Source of the DNA: Tolypeutes matacus
Taxonomy: Eukaryota > Chordata > Mammalia > Cingulata > Chlamyphoridae
Length of the DNA stretch: 64,000 nucleotides
Assembly (NCBI GenBank): GCA_026826555.1
Contig: JAKSZT010000142.1
Coordinates: forward strand, 1,039,591 to 1,103,590
Direction: 5' to 3'
In this document: piece by piece, positions 36,615-47,197 of the stretch
How the letters are laid out: every line of letters begins with the position of its first letter
How positions within the stretch are numbered: the first letter of the stretch is position 1
Notes under the pieces: model-generated
What the model was told of the DNA's origin: nothing
Seen by the model: the letters and a program-made list of their open reading frames with translations, nothing else
Database searches by the model: none
Made by a program: the position numbers and the translations under genes

Positions 36615-37415
36615 TAGTCTTTAATAGTACATTCCAATATTCTATCAAGTAGACTGCTTCTGGGTGAATGCTTTGATCATATACTCATTGTTTCACTTCC
36701 TTTGGCTGGTGATGCTATGTGGGGAACCCATATTATTAATTCAGTCATTCTGAAATCGTGAGGATAGTGGTGCAGACAGAGGCTCTGCAAAATGAAGCCA
36801 AAATCATATTCAGGAAAAATATCTTGGAAAGGACAATTCTTTCACGCTCCATAAATACAGTATTTTGATGTCATCAATTGGCCACCAAATGGGGATGACA
36901 CTGCTTATTGACATGTAAATCAAATGGAGCAAGCTAATTCTTACTGAAAATAGCAAGTCACTTTGTTTATTTCAAAGTAGGAAACAATGTTATTTTTGTT
37001 TAAGCATCTAAACTTTGACTTTCATGACTCATCCCCTGAACAGATTATCTTATTTTAATAAGACATAATAATAGAAAGGAGGGAAAATAGGAATTGGGAA
37101 CTGATTATTTTCTAGCCATGAACACTAGTCTAGATACACAGAATGGTAACTTGGTGATTTTGATAAATTACCTATTTTCAATTAGTTTGTTCTCTTGTGT
37201 GTCTATCTGTACTGTTGCAATGTAAAGGGTATTGAATATACATTTTCACGTATGTGAGGTGGTTTTAAAAGTACAATGAATACCCAGTACGTTGTGATTT
37301 AAAATATATAGTAATAAAATACCTAAATCAGGATACTTCAAAGGGCATTGCCTTAATGTAATGCTATGACAGGGCACAAATTAACATTCATTTTCATTCC
37401 TAGTTCCTCCAGTTT
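36615..37415. other. Intergenic DNA
   Basis: AT-rich, no gene or clear repeat seen. Confidence 0.5.
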
Positions 37416-37430
37416 ACCATGGTATACATT

Positions 37431-37529
37431 TTTTTTTTTTTTTTTTTACTGGGAGATCCTGGGGATCAAACCCAGATCCTTCCATATGGGAGACGGACAC
37501 CCAACCATTTGAGCCACATCTGTCCCCCC
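37431..37529 (-). mobile_element. DAS-type SINE monomer
   Basis: Poly-T then 'actgggagatcctggggatcaaaccc' and a head ending 'ccacatctgtcccc'. Flanked by 'ccatggtatacatt' (37417-37430) and 'ccatggtacacatt' (37530-37543), a target duplication with one substitution. Confidence 0.92.
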
Positions 37530-37549
37530 CCATGGTACACATTTTAATG

Positions 37550-37739
37550 TAATATTAAAAAAGACTTCTCTTATTTGGATATATGGTCTTTTATACTCCT
37601 TCACATGTCCATACCCCAATGCATGGTTGACATAAGAATACAACTTTTCTTTTTTAGGCTGTTGGAAGCACTGTCCACTCTGAGGAAGAGTTATACTTTC
37701 ACCTCTAAATTGCTCTGGTTAAACATTTTGATGTACTCC
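37550..37739. repeat. Diverged duplicate of 2.7-3.0 kb, left part
   Basis: Shares ordered blocks with 2680-2845 (gatatatgg.cttttata; ctctggttaaacattttgatgtactcc). The homology resumes immediately after the LTR at 38391. Confidence 0.6.
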
Positions 37740-38390
37740 TGTATTAGTCAGGGTTCTCTAGGGAACAGAATTAATAGGAGATATCTGTCAATAGTATGAG
37801 ATTTTTTAAGAGTCTGTCACATGACAGTGGGGATGCACAAGTCCAGGTTCCACAGGCAGGCTGCAAACCAGGGGCTCCAATGAAAGCCCAAGGAAGGTCC
37901 TTGATAAGTTTCCAGGAGACGTTGACTGTCCAAAGATGAGCTGGGAAATTCTCTCTGAAAGCTGAAATCATTTCCCCTTTTAAGGCATTCAACTGATTAG
38001 ATAAAACATCAACCCAGTGGGTTCCATGTAATATTTTGGGTAATCTAAGCACCTCTTCAAATATATGTATATATATATATATATATATAAATAACATTTT
38101 TGTAAGCAAATACACATATATGCATATATATTTATATATCATTTTGCAAATGTTTGTATGTATTGTGAGAATTTTGATATTTACCCATAATAATAAAAAA
38201 AAAAAACATCAGTCATTGCTGATGGCAATCTCCCTGGTTGATCATAGATGTAATCAGCCATCTATGCAGTAAACTCACTCATGACTAAAGTCCATAAATG
38301 TCCTTGTATTACAATTAACCCAGTGCTTGCTTAACCAAACAACTGGGCACAATTACCTGGCTGAGTTGACATATTAGCCTAACCATCACA
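37740..38390 (+). mobile_element. Solo LTR of ERVL/MaLR type with 5-bp target duplication
   Basis: Starts 'tgtattagtcagggttctctaggga' and ends 'ttgacatattagcctaaccatcaca', i.e. TG...CA. The 5-bp duplication actcc is at 37735-37739 and 38391-38395. The paralogous region at 2.8 kb reads straight through the insertion point, giving an empty-site comparison. A nested A-tailed retroposon end plus (AT)n tract occupies about 38055-38206. Confidence 0.85.
38055..38206 (+). repeat. Nested AT-rich tract and retroposon 3' end
   Basis: An (AT)n run is followed by 'tgtattgtgagaattttgatatttacccataataat' and an A-run. The last part recurs at 35084-35120. Confidence 0.55.
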
Positions 38391-38620
38391 ACTCCCCTGT
38401 GAATATGTGAACTAGATATGCCCAGTGGGCAATTGCTTAGGGACAGCAGTAGATGACCTGAGGGAGAGCAACTCGTGTGAGTAAAGGTGTCCAAGTTCAA
38501 TGTGCCTGTACTTGCTTGCCATGTGCAATTTGGCTGTTAGAAAAATTGAAAGGTTGCTAGGTTTAATTTTTATGTGGGTTTCCATATTCCCTTTTTCACT
38601 TCTCCTTTTCATCCTTGCTC
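38391..38620. repeat. Diverged duplicate of 2.7-3.0 kb, right part
   Basis: Continues the homology after the LTR: tgaatatgtgaactagatatgcc, cagtagatgacctgag, then gggtttccatattcc. Confidence 0.6.
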
Positions 38621-39009
38621 CTTTTTCTCTCTTTTCAACAGAATTATTGTATCTTTTTACATTTCACCATGATGCTTCACTTGCCTGTTTCCTACCTGGG
38701 GAAATATGAAACATGGAACTTCTCACTTCTTTCTCTCCTGCTACTTCCACATCAGGTAGTTGTCACTTCTGTTTCCACAGGACCTTACTCTGACCAATTA
38801 CATTAGAAAAAGTAATTTATTAAGATTCTTCAGTGTATCAAGTGGTCTTTTAAATTCTGGAAAAACAGCTGCAGAAGTGATAAGTCCTCATGGAGTTTAA
38901 AATCAAAGGGTCAACAGTAAACTTTTTATACATTTTAAAACAATTTTGATTGTTTTCCACTCCTGACAATATTCTGGTATTATATGAGGAATATTTAACA
39001 AATTAATTT

Positions 39010-39545
39010 AAGGAAGCCTTTCTAAGGTGGGAGTATAAAACCCTGAGTCAGGGAAGCCCTTGACATATTTCTGTATAGAGAGATACTATCAGTGTTCCTC
39101 AGGTCCTACCACTTAGATAGCTGACTCTTACAGGGCAGAGGACAGAGTCTGGAGCTTTGATGCTAGAGTTTTGGATTGCTAGAGCCCTGGGAAGTAAACA
39201 CACAGAAGAAGAACACAGAGGAATAGAGACGGCTCCACAGACATGGCAGAGGCCCTGGGAAGAGAGCGAGCCTGATAGCCTACAGCTGACCTTGTAGAGA
39301 GACAAGAGCAGCTGAGCCCAGAGAGGAATGAGCCTGCGGAAAGAGATGAGACTTATCACAGCCTACAACTGATATTGGAAGAAGCTGGGACCACGGAGCC
39401 TTAAGAGGAAGAGGAAGGCTGAACCCTTGCAGATGTTGGCAGCCATGGTGAGGGAAATACCTTGTGCTTTATGGCCTGGTAACTGTAAGCTTCTACCCCA
39501 AATAAATACCCTTTATAAAAGCCAACAGATTTCTGGTATTTTGAA
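39010..39545 (+). repeat. Candidate LTR-like repeat
   Basis: A G/A-rich block with many 'agagaggaatgagcc'-like segments ends in 'gcttctaccccaaataaataccc ... aaaagccaacagatttctggtattt'. It includes an AATAAA and resembles the R/U5-like end of an LTR. No pair, internal region or target duplication was found. Confidence 0.35.
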
Positions 39546-39649
39546 ATTGAATAATCCAGCTTGTAATCTCTCATGGGTTGCAAAGAGTAGTAATATAAAA
39601 ATTAAAGTGTGGAATGGGGAGGAAATGTTAGAAATGAGGGACTTTAATT

Positions 39650-40000
39650 TTCAATAGAGTAATAAGGAAAGCCTTATAATGATGATATTTAAGCAATATC
39701 TTGAAGAAGTGAGAGAGAATAATCAGGCAGAATGCAATATTTGGGGGAATTGCATTCTAGGGAAAAGGAACAGTCAGTGTTAGGAACCACAGGCAGAAGA
39801 AAGCATAATGTGTTGGAGAAACAACAGTGTGCCAATACCAGTGTAAGCAGTGGGCAAAATAGTAGGAAATAATGTCAGAGAGATAAAGGGTTTGGACAGA
39901 TCACATAGGGCCTTGCAGACTATTGTAAGGACTTTGGCTTTCACTGTAAGAAAGGACCAGTGGAAGTTTTTGAACAGAGGAACACATACACACACATGAA
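39650..40000. repeat. Ancient LINE-associated repeat
   Basis: 'atagggccttgcagactattgtaaggactttggctttcactgtaag ... ccagtggaagtttttgaacagaggaac' is a motif string common in very old mammalian interspersed repeats, related to the fragment at 5.1-5.5 kb. Confidence 0.4.
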
Positions 40001-40089
40001 ATTCCTGGATGCTAGGGAATGCATATGTTCAACTTTAACAGGTAATGTCAAAGAGTATTCCAAAAGGGTTGTCCAAATGTAGACGCTCA

Positions 40090-41130
40090 TGAAAGGTATA
40101 TGAAAATTCCCATTTACTATATTTTTTGCCAGTCACTGATAATGTCGGTATTTTTTTCCTAAACCATTTGGGATGATATGTAGTGGTATTTTATTATAGA
40201 TTTAATTTGCATTTCCTTGATAACTAGTTTGGTTGAGCACATTTTCATATGTTTATGGGATATATGGATATACTCTTTTTTAAAATGACTCTTCAAGATT
40301 CTTGCCCATTTTTATATTGGGTTGTCTTTTGCTTACTACTTTTAAGATTAAAAAAATATTCTGAATGCAAGTCCTTTGTCAGTTATATGTATTGCAAATA
40401 TTTTCTCCCATTTATGTGGCTTGTCCTTCCACTCTCATACTGTTTTTTTTTTAATAAACAGAAGTTAATTTTAATGTGTCCAATACAATTTTTTTATAGT
40501 TAACTTTTTTTTTGCTTACTTCAAACCGATGAACACATTCTCTTCTATTTTCTAGCAGCTCTATGGTTTTACCTTTCATATTTACTATCTGAAATACTCC
40601 TGCAACTAATTGATATGTATTGTGTGAAATAGAAGTCAAATATCATTTTTCCCACATGGAGATCCAATTGACCTAGCACAAATTAATTTTTTGATGGAAA
40701 AAAAACCATCATTTCACCACTGCTAGTCTTACATTTTTCATAATTTAAATGTCCATCTATATACAGATATACTTCTGGATTCCCTATTAATTCCATCTAA
40801 ATTTTTGTTTTCATTGAAACAGTAGCACCTTCTCTTAATTACTGTAACTTTATAATAAGTCTTGATGTCTAGTAGGGTTGGTCTTTCATGTTGTTTATCC
40901 TCAAAATTGTCTTGGTTAGTCTTGGCCCTTTGCATTTCCATATACATTTAGAATCAGCTTGCACAAAAATTACTGCTGGGATTTCGATTGGGGTTGCTTT
41001 GAGTGGAGATTTGCAGAGACAATTGTCATCTATATAATAATGACTTTTACAATCCACAGACTTGACATCTTCCTCCAATAATTTATGGTTTCTTGAATTT
41101 CTTTCAATAAAGTCTTATAGTTTTCTATAT
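40090..41130 (-). repeat. Old L1 ORF2 fragment
   Basis: On the plus strand 'gatttaatttgcatttccttgataactag ... gggttgtcttttgc ... agtcctttgtcag ... caaatattttctccc' and, later, 'cttgatgtctagtagggttggtc ... tttcaataaagtcttatagttttc' follow the antisense order of L1 ORF2. It is heavily decayed. Confidence 0.75.
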
Positions 41131-41338
41131 AGAAGGCTGGCCTATTTTTGTTAGATTTATTTCTAAGTTTTTTTTTGGTGTGTGCTTTCATTTGTTATCT
41201 TTTTACAATTTTTCACTTTCTATTTGTTGCTTTACCTAGAGAAACATTATTTAATTACAATAGGAACTTGTTTTATACGAAATCAGCACACACAAATTCA
41301 GGTATACACAACTGGCAATCAAACAAAATAAAGGCAAA

Positions 41339-41487
41339 GAGAGAGAATTAAAATTTTAAAAAATTATTTCTATGATTAATTTTATTTACTTATTCTTACA
41401 AGAGTGTTTATTTGTAAAAAAATAAATATGATAGGTATGTTCGTATAAGAAATACTTATTAAATAATGGGATTCACTATTATGAGCA
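41339..41487. repeat. Diverged tandem duplicate, copy 1
   Basis: gagagaatta..., 'agagtgtttatttgt', 'tatgttcgtataagaaatacttatt' and 'gattcactattatg' recur in order at 41662-41815. Confidence 0.75.
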
Positions 41488-41661
41488 CCCTATATAGAGC
41501 TGGGGAGAATGGCAGAGTGGGCAGGCTGGGGGGAAGGGGGCAGAATGCTGACCCAGGCACCTTCTGGCCTCCCTTTGGCCGCTGCAAATTTTTTTCTGAT
41601 GGGGGAAAGGGTGGAGAGACTTTGGGGCCATGCGGGCTGCTGGGGCATGTGCACAGCACCT
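41488..41661. other. GC-rich spacer between the duplicate copies
   Basis: A G-rich island (ggctggggggaagggggcag) unlike its AT-rich neighbours. It reads open on both strands but has no motif. Confidence 0.5.
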
Positions 41662-41815
41662 GAGAGAGAATTAAGGTTAAAAAAAATTTTTTTTCTATTA
41701 TTATTTTTGCTTACTGTTACTAAAGTGTTTATTTGCTTTATTTATAAAAAATGTGTGATAAGTATGTTTGTATAAGAAGTATTTATTCAATAATGAGGTT
41801 CACTAATATGCACAA
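41662..41815. repeat. Diverged tandem duplicate, copy 2
   Basis: gagagaattaagg..., 'aaagtgtttatttgc', 'tatgtttgtataagaagtatttatt' and 'ggttcactaatatg' parallel copy 1 at 41339-41487. The period is ~325 bp. Confidence 0.75.
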
Positions 41816-41857
41816 TTTTCAATTTTTTCAACTTACACAAAGGGTTTTAGAACGTCT

Positions 41858-42082
41858 TGGTCAAGTATAGGGGTGAGGGATTGAACCCAGGATCTTGCAC
41901 GTGGGAAGCCGTGCTCAACCACCGGGCCACATCAGCCCCACTGAGTTGGTCCCCTCGTTTGTTTTGCTTGTGGTTTTTGCCTTTTTTTTTTTTTTTTTTT
42001 TTTTGCCAGGAGGCACCAGGGAGGAATCCAGGACCTCCCATGTGGGAGGTGGGAGCTCAAGGTTTGAGCCACATCTGCTCCC
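41858..42082 (-). mobile_element. DAS-type SINE dimer, older copy
   Basis: Two tRNA-like units: 'gattgaacccaggatcttgcacgtggg ... ccacatcagcccc', then a linker like that of the 33.9-kb dimer, a 23-nt poly-T, and 'gccaggaggcaccaggg ... ccacatctgctccc'. It is more diverged than the monomers. Confidence 0.85.
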
Positions 42083-42085
42083 TGT

Positions 42086-42720
42086 ATTTACTTTTTATTG
42101 AGGTGAAATTCACATAACATAAATTAACCGTTTTTAAGTTTACAATTCAGTGGCACTTCGTACATTTACAACGGCTTACAACTATCTCCTCTATCTAGTT
42201 CCAAAACCTTTTCACTATCTCCAAGGGAGACCCTGACACCCATTAAGTAGTCACTCCCCATTCCCTCTCCTGTGCCCCCTCCCCCACTGCTCCTGAGCTG
42301 CTGGCAAGCATTAACAGGCTTTCTGTCTCTATGGATTTAATTCTGATGGATATTTCATATAAATGGGATCTTAAAGAAGGCACCAGGGGGCTGCAGGGCA
42401 GAGCATCCCTCCTGGTTTCTGGGCCTGGAGGCACAGCCTGGGACAGCCTCACAGGCCTGAACATCCACAGGCTGCTCCCAGTTTGCACTCCCTTTGTTCA
42501 TTTTTTAATGTGTTGTTTGACTTTTTTTGAATTCTGAGTAGTTTATATATTCTGGATACTGGACCTTTATTAGAAATATATGACTTGTAATTTTCTCCCA
42601 TTCTCTCTAGGTTCTCTTCTCTCTTCATAATGTCCTTTGATGTACAAACATTTCTAACTTTAAGTTGATATATTTTTTCTCTGGATCCTCTGCTTTTGGT
42701 GTAAGGAAGACTGTCTTCCT
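42086..42720 (-). repeat. Old L1M 3' end with interruption
   Basis: 'tttttattgaggtgaaattcacataacataaattaacc ... cccattaagtagtcactccccattccc' is the antisense L1M 3' UTR. ORF2-like sequence resumes at 42480-42720 ('ctggatactggacctttattag'). The 42376-42475 GC-rich stretch between them does not match L1. Confidence 0.75.
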
Positions 42721-42739
42721 TCTCTTGACCAAGCCACTG

Positions 42740-43245
42740 GCCTTACTTCTTGCACTACCCTGTCCCTCACTGTCCCGACTACCTTGAAGCCAGTGTTGCA
42801 GCTGTGCAGAGAAAAACAACTCAGACTGCAGGGAAAAAAAGGAAAAAGACCATTTCAGACCCTAGCTATTCTAAACATGACACTCGCCTCCCACCTGGCC
42901 CTCCTTTCTCCCTCTCACCCTGACTCTTACACTAGTCAGGTGCCTGGAGTTTCTTTACTAGGCAGTTTCTTCTCCCATCCCTTACAGGCTCCAGGCAGCC
43001 TAATTACCACAGAGGAAAACATTCAGAACCAAGGGGTCCTAATCGTAACCTCAGTAAATCCTTCACCCATCTCCTTGGAACCACACTGTTCTAAGTGCAA
43101 CCTCAGTAACTCAGTCACCCACCCCCTCAACTGCTCTTACTATCTTCTAGTGCTTTTCTTCCAACCTACTCCCAACCCTTAAAAACTTGTTGTTATTTGC
43201 TTTGAGAGAGTTGAGTTCTACTCTCTCCCCCTTGCTAATAGCTAA
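42740..43245. other. Open but unassigned stretch
   Basis: The plus strand is open for 132 codons at 42784-43182. The translation is rich in Ser, Pro and Leu with several Cys near the end. I recognise no domain. A relic of a retroelement gene is possible but unsupported. Confidence 0.3.
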
Positions 43246-43309
43246 TTCCATCCCCTGATAAATTTCAAGTGAGAACTGAATAATCTCATTAGGGTATATT
43301 TCAGTTAAA
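43246..43309 (-). repeat. 64-bp inverted repeat, left arm
   Basis: Its reverse complement equals 49163-49226 at 63 of 64 positions. Flanking sequences outside the 64 bp are unrelated. Confidence 0.9.
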
Positions 43310-44095
43310 CCTATTTCTAATCATGAAATAACTACACAATTTTCAATTCTATTTTTCCCACTTGATAAAATATTTTCGGCCTTTACTCATATTGTAGGAC
43401 TGTCTTTAAAACACTTTTTATAAATACTGGTAAAGCAGTCTATCTTGTATACATACCACTGCGTTTTTAACACTTTATTTTTTGGTGGATGGGTAATTTA
43501 TTTACAGTTTCAGATCTTTCTCAAGGGTTGGTTGTGTAATGAGGAAGCGTGAAGAATTGAGATGGATAAGGGGAAATGCAGATGTTATAAAGGAGAACAG
43601 GTCTGGGGAGACAGTACAAAACCAAGAAGTTGGGACCTCTGTAATACTTTGTTTACTTATGTGATGAGTTTAGACCTCTGGTAATATTGGGAAGCCACCA
43701 AGGTCCCCAAAACCACACATGCTGCACTAACACAGACTCTGGGTTGTAAATGAGTTTTAGGCAGCAAGAAAATTTTCCAAGACAATTTAGAGGGAATGTA
43801 AGATATAAGTTTCATAGTGTGTGCATGTATATATGTATGTAGGTATTTATGCATTAATTTTCCGTGAAGGGCTAGGAATGCATTCAGCATATTGGTTCTG
43901 AAACAATTTTAGTTATGTGGGTAAGGTGTATCACCCAGATGCTTTACAGATTTTGCTGCTGAAGTCTCCTCAGTGGCTGCTTCAGCCAGCAGCACGTGGA
44001 CTTGGGACCAAAGTCCCTTTATATGCTGATGCCCTATCAGTTCCTGAAGCATGATACCTCCTCACCTCACTCAGAGGGCAGAATTAGAAATAAAG
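43310..44095. other. Intergenic DNA
   Basis: No gene or clear repeat recognised. Confidence 0.45.
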
Positions 44096-44099
44096 GACA

Positions 44100-44880
44100 A
44101 GTGTTTAACACTGTCAAGTTGAGATTTTTGAGTTAAAATTTCAAAAACATTTTAATTTTAACAAGAAAAAAAGAACATGGTTATCACAGTAAATTTACAA
44201 AACACATATAAAAGCTGAGCAAAATCATTTAATTTTACCACCCAGGGACTGCAACTGTGAAGTTTTGATGTACTTTTTCCCTGTAATTTCCTAATTATAA
44301 AATAAATTTTGAAACAAATTTGTATGTTTTTCATATTTTGGAAAAAGACAATTAAAGTTAGCATTATATTGTTAACATTTCTCAAGTCATGAAACATATT
44401 TCAAAATGTGATTTTTAATGGCTGTATGATATTCTATACTCTGGATGTACTATAATTCACATACTCCCCAATTACTCAACATTTTAATTGGTATGATTTT
44501 GAGGTTAGTACCATTATTTTAATGCTTTCATCAAATTTACAAATTTATTTGGGATGACATGACAAATTTACTAATTTACCCATCACATCCAGAAACATGG
44601 TATAGTATATGTTCTCATTTATTCGTATCATTTTAAAAATGTTTCAAAAAAAATATTTATAGTTTTCTTCACATAGACCTCACCATTTTTGGGGGAGTTT
44701 ATTTCAAGATATATTACAGTTTTGTTGCTATTATGAAAGGCATTTTCCTTCCATTATATTTTTCTTCCTTTTGTATATTTACTTTGCACATGGCTACCAT
44801 TCTAAAGTTTCTTATTGATGCTAATCCCTTTTTGAAATTATTTTTATGAACATTTGTATTGAAGATATATTGATCTTTGG
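44100..44880 (-). repeat. Old L1M 3' fragment
   Basis: 'gatttttaatggctgtatgatattctatac ... actataattcacatactccccaattac' follows the antisense order of an old L1 3' region. Confidence 0.55.
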
Positions 44881-45254
44881 TAAAGAAATATAGACAGAAA
44901 AAGTAAATATTGGGGTGAGAACAGAATTCTGAGTTTCAGTTCAAGAGATAATCAATGGATACTAATGTGTTGAGTTTTGATCCCTTTATTCTTTTCCCCC
45001 TTTCTTTTGGGGGAGTTGAAGATTAAACAATTGGGTTCCCTTGTCATTCAATATTTCTAATGAGAAAATGTAGTGAAGGCTACATGCAGCTTATTTCTTC
45101 CCTCCTCTACCTTGGGCCATTGCACAAGGCTCTGCAGATTGCCATGATGGAAGCAAACCTGGTCAAAAGCGGGCATGATGACTGTCCCCCAGCCTTTGCC
45201 CTTAGAGCCAAAGTGTACGCTCTGATGTAGGCATGGTCCCTTCTGAGGTGTGTG

Positions 45255-45697
45255 TGTTAGTTTCCTAATGATGTCATAACAAATGACTGCAGACTGTGTG
45301 GTTTTTCTCACAATTATGGAGGCCAGAAGTCTGAAATTAAGGTGTTGTCAGGGTTGGTTTCTTCTGGAGGCTCTGAAAGAGGAAACATTCCATGCCTCTC
45401 TCCTATCTTCTGGTGGTTGCTGGCAAGCCTTGAAGTTTCTTGGCTTGTAGACACATCACTCCAATCTCTGCCTCTATGTTCACATCTCCCTGGTATCTCT
45501 GTGTGGGTTCTTTCTTCTTCTTATGAGGCCATCAGTCATTTGATTTAGGTCCCACGCTAATTCAGGGTGATTTCATCTTGAGATCGTTAATTAATCATAT
45601 TTGCAAAGATCTTATTTCTAAATAAGGTCACATTCTCAAGAACCAGGGGCCAGGACTTGAATATATCTTTTGGGGGGACATAATTCAACACTCTACA
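45255..45697 (+). repeat. MLT1-type (MaLR) LTR
   Basis: 'tgttagtttcctaatgatgtcataacaaatgac ... ggaggccagaagtctgaaattaaggtg ... aaataaggtcacattctcaag ... ggggggacataattcaac' is the full order of a MaLR LTR. No internal region is attached. Confidence 0.75.
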
Positions 45698-45699
45698 GT

Positions 45700-47190
45700 G
45701 TGCTTTTTAAAATTTAGACAAAGGCACTACTGGTCAAGCTTGGCAGCTGATGAGGTACTTTCTGATTTTGTAATTTTATAGGCTAGCCTTGGCCCTCCAC
45801 CCACGTTTTCAATTAAGCCATACTATCACCCCACATAGAGTGTGAATATCCTTTGCATATCTGAATGAAGATACCTCAGTGAATTTGGCCCTTTTCTGTC
45901 CTTATGGAGTAGGGAACAATTTCACTAGTAGATAAGATTGTGCCATTTCAGAGTAAGATTCATATACCAAATGCAATCTGATGATTCCAGGCCACTGTGA
46001 AAATTACCTGGAGAGTAACATATATTTCGGACACTGGCCATACTGCTTTATGTCTATCCTCTGACACACTGCCCTGCCTTCTCTCTACAGCTAGTTCATT
46101 CTAACCTATGTTGGGAGAAAAACACCTTTTAAATCATAAAACACTTAAAATATGAATCATTATTTACCTATGTTTCTCCCCTACCTGACTCCATGCCCTT
46201 CACTTCTCTTCTTGCTACCTTGTCCAGGTAATCCCATCTCCAGGTCTCACCTCTACATTGTCTCCATGTATTTATTCTTTTACGTTGAGTGTCCCCTGAT
46301 GGTACTAAGATAAAGAAGGAAGGTATCAAGTTTTAAGAACCCGAAACAGTGTGAAGAGTAACCAGTTGAAGAAAATTGTTTTTCAAAGATTCCACCCAGG
46401 AATTAGATTTGCTGAAAGGAAAATTTTTGACAAGCCCATCTTGAGGAAGAATCCCAGATCCTGAAGGGCTTCCATGTGGACAGCATCATTCTGAATAAGA
46501 AAGGCAAGATTTTCTGGTCACTCTTGGGAGTAGTGGGAAGAGGCTGAGGAAGGGAGAGACAGACCACTTACAATGAGAGAGACTGGGTGTTCAGCATGGT
46601 GGCCCTTGCTCTGACTCTCCCCCACCCCAATCTCAGTCAGATTGATGTATCCACATAAAGCTGGAGGTGACTGCTTTTTTGGATAAAATGCTGAAAGGGC
46701 TGGTTCACACATCCATACTGTCATGATCAAAACAAGACAACAAGAGAATTCAAGAGTGGGAAAAGAGAAGCACACATGTATGTGTTTGTACGGTTTGTGT
46801 GTGTGCATATGTGGGTATGTGTGTGTGTGCATGTGCAGGGGGATAGTGTGATGGGATGTGTTCTAGGCTTCTAATAACAGTGAAATTGGGGGTTAGAGGC
46901 AAATTTATCCAAATCTGCAAAAGACAGAAAATGACCAGTTGGTGTCTGGGTTATACATGGTTTTGTCTTGAAAATTGCCTGAGAATGTCTGGCATATTCC
47001 TGCTTCCATGTCAAATGTTAATAAGGAATGTTAATACAATTCTAAGACAAATGATTTATGCAAGTATTTGTATGATCTTGTTTGCTGTCTGATTCATTTA
47101 AATGCATGCCTAAAAGTTCTCCCAAATTTACTTAAGACCATTAATCTGCTATATTTTAATACCACTGTATGTCTTACACATCCATGTGTT
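45700..47190. other. Intergenic DNA downstream of the olfactory receptor
   Basis: Contains a (GT)-rich run at about 46775-46840. No other gene or clear repeat recognised. Confidence 0.45.
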
Positions 47191-47197
47191 ATGAATT

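Noticed and set aside
46290..46520. Lys/Arg-rich reading resembling a processed pseudogene fragment
   Set aside because: No parent gene could be named, and the frame breaks quickly.
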